A stretch of 64,000 nt of DNA from JADKAV01 sp963818505 (GTDB lineage Bacteria; Actinomycetota; Actinomycetes; S36-B12; UBA10799): contig CAWFSJ010000005.1 of assembly GCA_963818505.1 (NCBI GenBank), positions 868,001-932,000 of the forward strand, given 5' to 3'. Below are positions 25,092 to 33,869 of this stretch, piece by piece. The position numbers and the translations under genes were made by a program. Numbering within the stretch: the stretch's first letter is position 1; every line of letters begins with the position of its first letter. The notes under the pieces are model-generated. The model worked only from the letters and a program-made list of their open reading frames with translations. It made no database searches and was not told the DNA's origin.

Positions 25092-26051
25092 ATGAGAGTT
25101 CTCGTCACTGGCAGCGCTGGATTCATCGGGGCTGCACTGGTCAGCTCACTGCGGGTTCGTGGCCACGACGTCGTCGGGCTTGATGCTGCTGGCGCCAACA
25201 TCGACGCGGATATCGCAGTCGCCGGTGATTGGCAGGCGGGATTCGACGGCGTTGACGTCGTGATTCACACCGCAGCCATGGTCGGGATGCCCTCGGCCAC
25301 GGAGCAATTCTGGCGGGTGAACACGATGGGAACCCGCCACGTCCTGGATGCCGCGCAGCAGGGGGGCGTCGGCCGCTTCGTGCTCCTGTCCAGCGTCACG
25401 GTCTTCGGCAACGACTTCCCCGCTGGCGTGACCGAGGAGCACCCGACCCGCCCCACTGGCGTCCCGTACGCGGACACCAAGATCGCAGCCGAGCACCTGT
25501 GCCTTGACGAGCACATCAGATCGGACATCGACGTCACGATCGTGCGACCCGGTGACGTGTACGGCCCGCGCAGTCGTCCCTGGACGATCCTGCCGGTGCA
25601 GATGATCAAGGGTCGAAGGGTGGCTGTCCCCACCACCGGTATCCACAGCCCGGTGTACGTCGACGACGTCGTCGCGGGGATTGTGGCCGCGGCCGCCGAG
25701 CCCGCGGCGGCGGGCCAGATCATCACTCTGTCGGGCGGAGTCGGGGTGCCCACCGGGGAGTACTTCGACCACTACGCCCGCATGCTGGGCCGCAAGCCCG
25801 TGCCGCGCCTTCCCCGCGCAGTCATGATCGCCGGTGCCGGTGCGCAGGCGCGGGCGGCAACATCGTTCGGTAAGCAGATCGAACTCAGTCCGGCGGCTGT
25901 GCGCTACCTCGCGGACAGACGCGGCACCTACTCGATCGCAAAGGCGCGCGACCTGCTCGGCTGGACGCCGCAGGTCGGACTTGAACAGGGAATGGCTCTG
26001 ACTCGGGACTGGCTGGCGGACCAGGGGATGTTGGGTGCGGGGGTCCGATGA
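25092..26051 (+). CDS. NAD(P)-dependent sugar epimerase/dehydratase (extended SDR)
   Basis: 319 residues, Rossmann motif TGSAGFIG (6-13), Asp31 at the end of beta2, catalytic Ser101 region (LLSSVTVFG) and YADTK (Tyr126, Lys130). C-terminal domain follows the extended-SDR plan with RPGDVYGP. Likely acts on a nucleotide-sugar or a hopanoid/steroid-type substrate; the sequence does not decide. Its stop overlaps the next start by 4 bases, linking it to a methyltransferase remnant and suggesting a sugar-modification role. Confidence 0.85.
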   Translation: MRVLVTGSAGFIGAALVSSLRVRGHDVVGLDAAGANIDADIAVAGDWQAGFDGVDVVIHTAAMVGMPSATEQFWRVNTMGTRHVLDAAQQGGVGRFVLLSSVTVFGNDFPAGVTEEHPTRPTGVPYADTKIAAEHLCLDEHIRSDIDVTIVRPGDVYGPRSRPWTILPVQMIKGRRVAVPTTGIHSPVYVDDVVAGIVAAAAEPAAAGQIITLSGGVGVPTGEYFDHYARMLGRKPVPRLPRAVMIAGAGAQARAATSFGKQIELSPAAVRYLADRRGTYSIAKARDLLGWTPQVGLEQGMALTRDWLADQGMLGAGVR

Positions 26052-26562
26052 AACGGCGCCTGAAGCAGCACCTGATGAACGTTGTCGCGCAAGCGAGCGA
26101 ACCGCGCCTGGCCGGCTTGGAGCAGCAGATCGTCGAGCAGGGACGGCAATTGGATGCTGTCGCGCAGCGGCTCGCCCGTGTCGAGGCGATGCTTGATTCG
26201 CACCTGCCGCGACCCAGCGGCCAGCCGAACTGCACATCGGCTTGTTCGAGGCGACATTGCCCGGCTTCGTCGCCGACCTCGAGGAACCGATCGCGCTGCT
26301 GCACATTGACTGTGACCTGTACTCCTCGACGGTGACTGTGCTCGAGCACTGCGGACCCTTCCTGACCGAGGGGACGGTAGTGGTCTTCGACGAGTTCTTC
26401 AACTACCAGGGCTGGCAGGAGCACGAGGCCAAGGCTTGGCTCGAATACGTGGACGCACACGGTCTTGAGGTCAGCTACCTGGGCTACGTGCCCGCGAGCG
26501 AGCAGGTGAGCGTGCGGGTCGACCGGGCTCCATGGGGCTCGCCGCCGGCCAGCGTGGGGTGA
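26048..26562 (+). pseudogene. Remnant of a TylF/MycF-like O-methyltransferase (internal deletion and frame change)
   Basis: The first frame (26048-about 26220) encodes a ~57-residue helical lead (MKRRLKQHLMNVVAQ ... RVEAMLDSHL). Coding sense then moves to another frame from about 26220: ELHIGLFEATLPGF, then LLHIDCDLYSSTVTVLE and VVFDEFFNYQGWQEHEAKA. These last parts are the C-terminal third of TylF-type macrocin O-methyltransferases, including the metal-binding Asp pair. The SAM-binding N-terminal domain of about 100-130 residues is missing between them. So the gene has suffered an internal deletion that is not a multiple of three and cannot make an active enzyme. Confidence 0.75.
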
Positions 26563-26598
26563 GGCGGGCTTGGATGGCCATCGAGTAGTTTCTGAACG

Positions 26599-28458
26599 GT
26601 GAGCGCCACTGTGACCAGCCCCGTGCGGGTGCGCTCCGGGCACGGTCTCGCGCCGATGATCCTGGCCCTGCTGGGCTACGTGCTCGTGCGCGCACCGGTC
26701 ATGTTCAACGGTTACCTGTACGCCGATGACTTCGCACTGCGCTTCTGGGCACACGACTCGGCCTTGACTGCGGAGTACCTGTTCCGCTCCTACTACGGCC
26801 ACGTCCAGCCGTGGGGCCTGCTGGTCAGCTGGATCCTGCAGGCGGGCTGGCCCGGTTCGTGGACCGTGCTGATGGTGTGGGCGCTGGTGATGCAACTGGC
26901 CACGTTGGCGTTGCTGTGGCGCATCGTCTTGCACTTGACCGGCTCGAACATCGCGGCACTGCTGGCGTTCCTCGTGCCAGCGAGCACCATGTTCATGTTC
27001 GAGGTGGGTGTCTGGTGGTGCATGATCGTCGAGAGCGCGCCCTACGGGCTGTTCATGATGCTCGCCATCTGGTCGTTGATCCGCGCACTCGAGGGTCGCG
27101 CCGGCCGATGGTGGCTGTGGTCCGCCCTGGCGTTCGCCGGGGCCGTCACTTCGATCAGTAAGGGCACCCTGTTCCTGATCGCGATGGTGATGGTCGCTGC
27201 CTTCCTGCCCATCGGGGCCCCGCGCCGCCGCGGTCTGAAGGCGGCTTGGCGCCTGAACCCGCGGTACTGGACGGCCCTGGGAGTCTTCACCGTCGGCTAC
27301 GCGTGGTTCCTGCGCGTGTACGCACCCATTTCCAGGGATCCGAACTGGGACCTCATGCGTGCCCTGCGCTACGGCCGGGACCTGTTCCTGCTGAACATCG
27401 TCAACGGATCGGCCGGCGGCCCATGGTTGTGGTTCAGCGCCCAGGGCGAGACCTGGAACGGGGTGCTGGTGATCCCCCGGCCACAGACATTCCTCTACGT
27501 CGTGGCAGTGCTGCTGCTCGTCGCGCTCTTCGTCGCCGTCCGGCTCTTCCGACCCACCCTGTGGCCTTACCTCCTCGGGCTCGTGGTCTACGCGCTCGCG
27601 CTCACGGCAGTGGCGATGTACGGCCGTGGCGGGTCTTTGGTGGCCTCCACCGGCTATCGGTACACATCTGACTTCTGGATACCGCTGTCCCTGTTCGCAG
27701 GGCTGCTGTTCTACCCCGTGCTCGGCGAGCTCAGCGGATTCTCGCAGCGAGTGCAAGGCCTCGCCGCCCGGGGGATCTCGCAGCGTTCAGTAGCCGTCGG
27801 GGCTGCTGTCGCACTGCTCACCTCGAGTCTCATATCGGCGGTGGAGCCCTCCCTGCGATGGATCAACAGCCAGACCAAGGACTACGTCCGGCAAGCCAAG
27901 GACACCGTGGTCGACACGCCCCCCGAGGCCACGTTCCTTCCGCAGATGACGGTGACCGACCTCGTACACCCGCTGCTGATGCTGCCGTACGCAAGTACCG
28001 AGGTCGTGTTCTCCCCGGACCCGGTGTTCCGGCCATTCGTCGAGTACTCCACGGGGGGCCTGTACGGATTCACACGCGACGGCACCGCCGAGCAGCAGTT
28101 CGTGCCCGGCGTCCTGTCGGTCCCCAAAGGCGTGTGCGGGTATCGCGTGGGCCAGACGCCGACCTCGATTCCGATGGCGCAGGAGGTACCCCAATGGTCC
28201 TTCGTGGCCGAGGTCACCTACCTCAGTTCCGCGGATACGACCGTCGAGCTGACGGTCGGGCCGACCACACACCAAGTGCCGATCGTCTCGGGGTTGCACA
28301 ACGTCTTCTTCCAGGTGGAGGGCCCGGTCACCGCGGTCACTGCCCGCTCAACCGATCCGGGTGTACAGACATGCATCGACAAGGTCAACATCGGCCCGAG
28401 GCTGGGGCCGGGCACCAAGGAACCGCTGTATCCGCCGCCGGTTTGGCCTTTGCCCTGA
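26599..28458 (+). CDS. Large polytopic membrane protein, possibly GT-C-type glycosyltransferase
   Basis: 619 residues with about ten or eleven membrane helices (residues ~15-420) and a ~190-residue C-terminal extracytoplasmic domain rich in beta structure with two Cys (VCGYRVG, TCIDKV). Just after the first helix comes NGYLYADDFALRFW; an acidic pair in the first outer loop is characteristic of GT-C enzymes that use polyprenyl-phosphate sugars. No closer family is recognised. GTG start. Neighbouring epimerase, methyltransferase remnant and lipid enzymes fit a role in cell-surface glycan assembly (inference). Confidence 0.6.
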   Translation: MSATVTSPVRVRSGHGLAPMILALLGYVLVRAPVMFNGYLYADDFALRFWAHDSALTAEYLFRSYYGHVQPWGLLVSWILQAGWPGSWTVLMVWALVMQLATLALLWRIVLHLTGSNIAALLAFLVPASTMFMFEVGVWWCMIVESAPYGLFMMLAIWSLIRALEGRAGRWWLWSALAFAGAVTSISKGTLFLIAMVMVAAFLPIGAPRRRGLKAAWRLNPRYWTALGVFTVGYAWFLRVYAPISRDPNWDLMRALRYGRDLFLLNIVNGSAGGPWLWFSAQGETWNGVLVIPRPQTFLYVVAVLLLVALFVAVRLFRPTLWPYLLGLVVYALALTAVAMYGRGGSLVASTGYRYTSDFWIPLSLFAGLLFYPVLGELSGFSQRVQGLAARGISQRSVAVGAAVALLTSSLISAVEPSLRWINSQTKDYVRQAKDTVVDTPPEATFLPQMTVTDLVHPLLMLPYASTEVVFSPDPVFRPFVEYSTGGLYGFTRDGTAEQQFVPGVLSVPKGVCGYRVGQTPTSIPMAQEVPQWSFVAEVTYLSSADTTVELTVGPTTHQVPIVSGLHNVFFQVEGPVTAVTARSTDPGVQTCIDKVNIGPRLGPGTKEPLYPPPVWPLP

Positions 28459-28495
28459 ACCTCGGCGGGCCAGGTCGATGTGACACGATCACGGC

Positions 28496-29026
28496 ATGTC
28501 TGGCCTGCGTGAGACCGACCGTGAGTTGTACTCCGCGATTGCCACCGCAGGGCACCCGCAGGTCGATCTGGCACTGCGCCGATTGAGCCACGCCGCCAAC
28601 TACTCGCGGCTGTGGATCGCCAGCAGCGCAGCCCTGGCCGTCTTCGGCGGACCGACTGGACGCCGGGCGGCTGCCACGGGTCTGGTGGCAGTCGGGCTCA
28701 GTTCCCTGGTCGTGAACCAGGGATTCAAACGGGTCTTCCGCCGAGAGCGCCCGCAGCGTCCCGGCGACGACGCCAACCGTCACGTGCGGATGCCCACCTC
28801 GGACTCGTTCCCGTCCGGACACTCGGCTTCTGGCTTCGCATTTGCCCAGGGGGTCTCATCGACGATGCCTTGGACGGGGATGGGTCTGCGCGTGGTGGCC
28901 TCGCTTGTCGCCTACAGCAGGGTGCACACCGGGGTGCACTACCCGGCGGATGTGGTGGTCGGGGCCCTTATCGGTGCTGGAATGGGGCAGCTGAGCAGTG
29001 ATGTTGCGGACCGCATCCTGTCGTGA
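28496..29026 (+). CDS. PAP2-family phosphatase
   Basis: 176 residues with the three PAP2 motifs in order: KRVFRRERP (K-x6-R-P), PSGHSAS (P-S-G-H) and SRVHTGVHYPAD (S-R-x5-H-x3-D). Such enzymes remove phosphate from lipid phosphates or polyprenyl diphosphates at the membrane. Its stop overlaps the GTG of the next gene, which encodes a lipid kinase-like protein; the two opposite activities made from coupled genes suggest a phospholipid or polyprenol phosphate cycle. Confidence 0.9.
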   Translation: MSGLRETDRELYSAIATAGHPQVDLALRRLSHAANYSRLWIASSAALAVFGGPTGRRAAATGLVAVGLSSLVVNQGFKRVFRRERPQRPGDDANRHVRMPTSDSFPSGHSASGFAFAQGVSSTMPWTGMGLRVVASLVAYSRVHTGVHYPADVVVGALIGAGMGQLSSDVADRILS

Positions 29027-30381
29027 GTACCGTCTCGTTCGCCACTCGTCGCCGACTAGCGGCCATCGGGGCGCTGGCTGCGTCCTTGGCCGGTGCGGCA
29101 GCTCTGGCAACCGGGTTCGCGCAGAATCCCATCGCGATCATCGTGGCCCTGATCTGTTTCCTGGCCGGCATCGGTTTCGGTTGGGTCACCCTGACCACCC
29201 GAGGCCCTGCTCGCGAGCGGGCCGCCTGGGTCACCGTGTTACTGATGATGGCCGCGCTGATCGCAGCCATCGGCGCCCATGACGACGGCTGGATCATCGT
29301 CCTCGGAGGGCTGACGATCGCGTTGTCGCTTCCTTTGGGTCGCTATGCCCTCGGTCGGGATCGACGCTCGCTGTCAGACCTCATGCCGCCCGGTGTCAGG
29401 GTCCCTCCTGCGAGCCGTCCGGTTCTGCTTGTGAACCCCCTTTCGGGTGGCGCAAAGGCGCAGTCTCTCGACCTTGTGGCTTTGGCGCGTGAACGCGGAA
29501 TCGAGTGTCACGAGTTCGGTCCCGGCCGTGACTTGCGCGAGCTGGCCGTCGAGGCGCTGGCCGGCGGCGCCGACGTGGTGGGTGTTGCCGGTGGTGATGG
29601 ATCGCTGGCGGTGGTGGCCGACCTTGTTAGTTCGGCCGGAGCCCAGATGGTGGTGATCCCGGCCGGTACGCGCAACCACTTCGCCATGGACCTCGGATTG
29701 GACCGGGCCGACGCGGTGGCGGCTCTCGCAGCATTCGGCGAGGCCAGGGTGCAGACGGTCGACATGGCACGAGTCAACGGCCGGGCGTTCCTGAACAACG
29801 TCTCCATGGGCATTTACGGTGAGGTCGTCCAGAGCGCCAGTTACCGGGAACGCAAGCTGGAGACCACCATCGACGAACTGCCGTCCTTGGTTGAAACGCC
29901 GCCCGATCTGAGGTTCACGGGTCCGGACGGCACGGACCACACCACCGTCCACATCGTGCACGTCTCCAACAACCCGTACCTGCTCGACGTCCGTGGCGCG
30001 GGCGGGCGACCGCGGCTGAACTCCGGCGAGTTGGGCATCGTGACCGCCGAGCTGAGCAACGCGGCTGGCGTAACCGAGATGTTCGCACGAGCCGCGATCG
30101 GACTGCTGAACTCCTCCCCGGGTTTCAACGCCTGGACCGCCGAGTCCTTCGAAGTCCACTCCGACCAGCCCATCGCTGCCGGTGTCGACGGGGAAGCGGT
30201 CGAACTGTCGGCGCCGGCCGAGTTCGCCATCGTGCCTGCCGCTCTGCAAGTACGCATCCCCCTGGACGCCATCGGGCGTTCCCCGGCCGCGTTCGTCCCG
30301 CAGTACCGGCTGGCTGTGGTGGAGCTGTTCAAGCGGGCGTTCCTACCCACCGGCGAGTGGCAGCCGCTGACCCGGCGTTGA
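29023..30381 (+). CDS. Diacylglycerol kinase-family protein with N-terminal membrane helices
   Basis: 452 residues. Residues ~10-115 hold four hydrophobic segments; then the DAGK catalytic domain begins with VLLVNPLSGG, followed by the nucleotide loop GVAGGDGSLA (G-G-D-G-[ST]) and PAGTRNHFAMDLGL. The C-terminal half is the beta-sandwich lipid-binding domain (AFLNNVSMGIYGEVV, VDGE). It phosphorylates diacylglycerol or a related lipid. The fusion with a membrane domain and the coupling to a PAP2 phosphatase (GTGA overlap) are notable. GTG start. Confidence 0.88.
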   Translation: MSTVSFATRRRLAAIGALAASLAGAAALATGFAQNPIAIIVALICFLAGIGFGWVTLTTRGPARERAAWVTVLLMMAALIAAIGAHDDGWIIVLGGLTIALSLPLGRYALGRDRRSLSDLMPPGVRVPPASRPVLLVNPLSGGAKAQSLDLVALARERGIECHEFGPGRDLRELAVEALAGGADVVGVAGGDGSLAVVADLVSSAGAQMVVIPAGTRNHFAMDLGLDRADAVAALAAFGEARVQTVDMARVNGRAFLNNVSMGIYGEVVQSASYRERKLETTIDELPSLVETPPDLRFTGPDGTDHTTVHIVHVSNNPYLLDVRGAGGRPRLNSGELGIVTAELSNAAGVTEMFARAAIGLLNSSPGFNAWTAESFEVHSDQPIAAGVDGEAVELSAPAEFAIVPAALQVRIPLDAIGRSPAAFVPQYRLAVVELFKRAFLPTGEWQPLTRR

Positions 30382-30418
30382 CCACTGGGAGCGGGTCGCC
30401 TGTGGCAGGCTGACCTCC

Positions 30419-30970
30419 ATGGTTCACACGCCGCCCACCACGACCCGAGAATTCGTGCGAGCAGGGGTTCCACTGGCCCTGGCAGGCCTGTTCGTCGTGG
30501 TGGCCATCTTGAGCATCTACATTGTGATCCCTGAGCCCACTGGTGAAGACCCGCCGTGGCTCGTGTTCTTCACAATCGTCGTGGTCGCTCTCCTCTACGT
30601 CGTCGTGGCGTTCAGGCTGGTCCTGCGCATCCATCGTTCGAACCACCCGCTGCGCACTGGAATCGTGGCCCTGTCGGTCATGGTGACCGCGATGGTTGCG
30701 ATCTTCAGCCTCACCTACCTCAGCCTGAGCATCGCCGATCCGGCCAACTTCAACCAACCACTGGACAAGATCAGCGCCATGTACTTCACCATGACGATTC
30801 TTTCGACGGTCGGTTTCGGCGATATCGTCGCGACCTCGCATGCGGGCATGATCGCGGTGATGGTCCAGATGGCAGTCGGTCTTACCCTGCTGACCGGGTT
30901 GGCTCGCGTGCTGGTCACCGCTGCTCGCACCGCGGCCAAGAAGCGTCAGCAGGAGGTTGAAGAGGGTTGA
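30419..30970 (+). CDS. Two-pore-loop-type potassium channel (Ion_trans_2)
   Basis: 183 residues: helices at about 15-37, 47-70 and 80-105, then a pore loop MTILSTVGFGDIVATS with selectivity filter TVGFGD (130-135) and a last helix (143-165). No RCK or other regulatory domain follows; the protein ends in a basic/acidic tail KKRQQEVEEG. It should form a tetrameric K+-selective pore in the membrane. It lies in the same direction as the lipid genes but is separated by a 37-base gap. Confidence 0.88.
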   Translation: MVHTPPTTTREFVRAGVPLALAGLFVVVAILSIYIVIPEPTGEDPPWLVFFTIVVVALLYVVVAFRLVLRIHRSNHPLRTGIVALSVMVTAMVAIFSLTYLSLSIADPANFNQPLDKISAMYFTMTILSTVGFGDIVATSHAGMIAVMVQMAVGLTLLTGLARVLVTAARTAAKKRQQEVEEG

Positions 30971-30985
30971 GGACCCGGGTTGGCG

Positions 30986-31722
30986 TCAGGCCGATCGATT
31001 CTCGTCGAAATCTCCGCGGCGCACCGCGTCGGAAACTTCCTCAACCTTTGCCCAGATGACGGCGCGGACCTCTGGGGCGTTCATCTCACCGAGGTGGGTG
31101 ATCCGTCCCTCGATGTGACCGTCGATGCGCAGGTCAGGGTACGCGACCAGGTGCCGGCGGTATTCGGCCTCGGTGGAGATCAAGTGGTTCGTCACACCTG
31201 GGATGTCGATGTGCGCGGCCGTGTACGGGCTGATGAACAGCTCGTGGGTGCTGTAGATGTTCGTGACCCGGTCGGCGATGAACGGCAGGTCGGCGTGCAG
31301 CTGGGAGAGAAAGGGTGACCCCTGGGCCATGTCGGTCAGGGCCGGAGTGATGTCACGCGGAACCCACCGGAAGAGCCCCGAGACGCGCTTGGCGCTGGCG
31401 GATCCGTCCCAGGGTGCGCCGACGCTGATGACATGGACGACCTGCTTGGGGTGGTCGACGGCGTAACGCAGACTGGCCAGCGCGCCTTGGGAGTGACCCA
31501 CCAGAACGACCGGTGAACCGGGGCTCGGCCCTGCTGCTCCAAGCCGCGCGCGATGTCCTCGCTCAGGTGTTCCTGCGACCGGTGCAGGGGCAGGGTCACA
31601 CCGAAGCTGGCCAGGGTGATCAGGAAAGCGTTGGGGTGCCTCTCCAGAACCCGGCGCATCATCAGAGTCGCGGCCACCCCGCGAATAGCCGTCCCGGCCA
31701 CAATGGGCACAGCTACTGGCAT
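30986..31722 (-). pseudogene. Alpha/beta-hydrolase (lipase-like) interrupted by a frameshift
   Basis: From ATG 31722 (GGAGGACCGCC upstream) one frame gives MPVAVPIVAG ... FGVTLPLHRSQEHLSEDIARG followed by LEQQGRAP. The nucleophile elbow and the rest, SPVVLVGHSQGALASLRYAV to the stop at 30986, lie in another frame. The shift falls between about 31511 and 31528 (CCGG/GGTT runs). With it repaired the protein is ~245 residues with a G-H-S-Q-G elbow and a final catalytic-His region. Either a decayed lipase gene or an indel error. Confidence 0.72.
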
Positions 31723-31783
31723 GGCGGTCCTCCTGCGGATTTCTCCCTATAGTGCAACCAACCGTAGCGATTCGCGCGGTGGA

Positions 31784-32305
31784 TCACGGGTACCGAAGGG
31801 CGATTTCCTCTGCGATGTCGGTGCGCTGGCGACCTTCTACGTCGATGGTGACGTCCGCGGCGGCCTCGTAGAACGGTAAACGCGCCCGCATCAGATCGAC
31901 TGCCGAGCGGGTCGCGTCCAGAACCGGTCGGGATGGGTCGCCGGTCACCTTGGCTGCAAGTCGGCCGATGTCCCCGCGCAGGAAGACGACCGTCCCGCCG
32001 GACTTGAGCAAGTCCACCTTGCGCGCGCTGAAGACCTCTCGGCCCTGCTCGTCCAGATCGACCACAACGCCGCCGCCGGCATCGATGATCACGTGGTCCA
32101 TGGCGGCGAGTTTGCGCACAACGTCGAACTCGGCGTCCCGGAACGCCGCCCAACCTGATTGCGCGACGAAGTCGGCGACTGAGCGTCCGTGGTCGTACTC
32201 GATCAGCACGTCGGTGGTCATCACGGGCCGCTTCATCACGAAGGACAGTCGTCGGGCGATGTTGGTCTTGCCGACACCGCGCATTCCGATCAGGACGATG
32301 TTCAC
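31784..32305 (-). CDS. Shikimate kinase-family protein
   Basis: 173 residues. Walker A GMRGVGKT (8-15), the shikimate-binding region with TTDVLIEYDHGRSVADFV and GWAAFRDAE (Arg and Glu conserved), and DAGGGVVV matching the G-G-G motif are all present. Family role: phosphorylation of shikimate to shikimate-3-phosphate in aromatic amino acid synthesis. The second Asp of the usual D-x-D is replaced (TTDVL instead of DSD), and no other aro gene is near, so it may be an extra copy or act on another substrate. Confidence 0.75.
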   Translation of the reverse strand: MNIVLIGMRGVGKTNIARRLSFVMKRPVMTTDVLIEYDHGRSVADFVAQSGWAAFRDAEFDVVRKLAAMDHVIIDAGGGVVVDLDEQGREVFSARKVDLLKSGGTVVFLRGDIGRLAAKVTGDPSRPVLDATRSAVDLMRARLPFYEAAADVTIDVEGRQRTDIAEEIALRYP

Positions 32306-32375
32306 GCCGCTCAGCCTGCCATCTGTGTGAGTTGGATCATGGTATGCCGGGCTGGTTTGGTGGCACAGTCTTCAT

Positions 32376-33692
32376 ATGGAATCAAGACACCGTGTGGTGA
32401 TCATCGGATCCGGCTTCGGTGGCCTGTTCGCGGCGAAGAAGCTAAAGCGCGCCGACGTGGACGTCACCCTGATCTCACGGGTGTCGCACCACGTGTTCCA
32501 GCCGCTTCTCTACCAAGTGGCCACGGGTGTCCTGTCCCAGGGTGAGATCGCCCCGGCCACTCGCGAGATCCTTAAGCGCTCGCGCAACACCACAGTGCTC
32601 TTGGGGGAGGTCACGCACGTCGACCTGGTGGCCCGAACGGTGACTTCCGAGATGGGTGAGATGTCCACTGTCACCACTTATGACTCACTGATCGTCGCCG
32701 CAGGTGCGCAGACCGGCTACTACGGCAACGACCAGTTCGAGCCGTTCGCACCGGGGCTGAAGAGCATCGACGACGCCTTGGAGATCCGGGCGCGGATCTT
32801 CGGCGCCTTCGAGATGGCCGAGTTGCAGGACAAGCCCGATGACGCACGGGCCTGGTTGACCTTCGTGGTGGTCGGTGGCGGCGCGACCGGGGTCGAGATG
32901 GCCGGCCAGATCATCGAACTGTCGAGGCGCACGATCCGCCGCGACTTCCGTCGCATCGATCCCACCACCGCCAGGGTCATCCTCGTCGAGGGTGGTGACG
33001 GCGTTCTGTCCAGTTTCGGTCCCAAGCAGTCGGGCAAAGCCGAAGAACAACTGCAGAAGATGGGCATCGAGGTACGCACCGGCACCGTGGTCCGCGCGGT
33101 CGACCAGACCGGTGTCGAGGTCGAGCACCACGACGGCTCCAGTGAGCACATCGCCTCGAACTGCGTGGTGTGGGCCGCAGGTGTGCAGGCCAGCCCGCTC
33201 GGTCGCCAGATCGCCGAGCAGGCTGGTGCGGAGGTGGACCGCGCGGGCCGCATCAAGGTCAACCGCGACCTCACGCTGCCGGGTCATCCGGAGGTGTTCG
33301 TTCTAGGGGACATGATCGCCCTGGACGACCTGCCCGGGGTGGCCCAGGTCGCCATGCAAGGCGCCAAGTTCAGCGCGGGCAAGATCCGTGCCCGACTGGA
33401 GGGCAAGCCGGAGAAGGCGGAGTTCTCCTACTTCGACAAGGGCAGCATGGCCACCATCTCCCGGTTCCGGGCAGTGGCCAACGTCGGGTCGCTGCAGTTG
33501 CGCGGTTTCATCGCCTGGTGCGCCTGGCTCTTCATCCACATCCTGTATCTGGTCGGTTTCCAGGAGAAGGTGTCCACGCTCGGGCACTGGGCGGTTGCGT
33601 TCATCGGCCGCAGCCGCGCCGAGCGGACCTTCACCCTCGAGCAGGCGCGCGGGGCCTTGACCAACGAGCGTGAGCCGCGCGCGGGGCCTTGA
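32376..33692 (+). CDS. ndh: Type II NADH:quinone oxidoreductase (NDH-2)
   Basis: 438 residues. FAD motif GSGFGG (11-16), quinone-site region HHVFQPLLYQVATG, NADH motif VVVGGGATGVEMAG and a second flavin motif VFVLGDM. The C-terminal hydrophobic helix (FIAWCAWLFIHILYLVGF) anchors it to the membrane. It passes electrons from NADH to menaquinone without pumping protons and can feed the nitrate reductase encoded further on. The last residues RGALTNEREPRAGP are part of a 32-base tandem duplication that straddles the stop codon. Confidence 0.93.
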   Translation: MESRHRVVIIGSGFGGLFAAKKLKRADVDVTLISRVSHHVFQPLLYQVATGVLSQGEIAPATREILKRSRNTTVLLGEVTHVDLVARTVTSEMGEMSTVTTYDSLIVAAGAQTGYYGNDQFEPFAPGLKSIDDALEIRARIFGAFEMAELQDKPDDARAWLTFVVVGGGATGVEMAGQIIELSRRTIRRDFRRIDPTTARVILVEGGDGVLSSFGPKQSGKAEEQLQKMGIEVRTGTVVRAVDQTGVEVEHHDGSSEHIASNCVVWAAGVQASPLGRQIAEQAGAEVDRAGRIKVNRDLTLPGHPEVFVLGDMIALDDLPGVAQVAMQGAKFSAGKIRARLEGKPEKAEFSYFDKGSMATISRFRAVANVGSLQLRGFIAWCAWLFIHILYLVGFQEKVSTLGHWAVAFIGRSRAERTFTLEQARGALTNEREPRAGP

Positions 33693-33714
33693 CCAACGAG
33701 CGTGAGCCGCGCGC
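33651..33714 (+). repeat. 32-base tandem duplication at the 3' end of ndh
   Basis: GGGGCCTTGACCAACGAGCG recurs after exactly 32 bases (33651 and 33683). The unit length is not a multiple of three, and the stop codon of ndh is read within the second copy (33690-33692), so the duplication decides where the protein ends. Confidence 0.85.
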
Positions 33715-33720
33715 GGGCTC

Positions 33721-33817
33721 CTGGTTAGAGGTTGTGCTGTTGGTTAGCGAATCCACGCGTTGTTTCGCTAACCAGGACCACAACCTCTAACCAACGGCAC
33801 AACCTCTAACCAACAGC
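33721..33817. repeat. Long intergenic palindrome, family A copy 2
   Basis: Starts CTGGTTAGAGGTTGTGCTG, has a 12-base loop with ACGCGT and ends ACAACCTCTAAC, then about one and a half more units of the 19-base tail. It lies between convergent ndh and rnhA. The left arm equals that of copy 3; the right arm carries the variant CCAGGACCAC. Confidence 0.85.
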
Positions 33818-33869
33818 CGGCGGGGAGGCTAGCCCGCGGCAGGCCCTAACCAAGGGCCCACGCCGATCC

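Noticed and set aside
25885..27756. 623-codon antisense frame across the methyltransferase remnant and membrane protein
   Set aside because: Same GC artefact: rich in Gln, His, Arg and Pro with no domain; the opposite strand carries recognisable genes.
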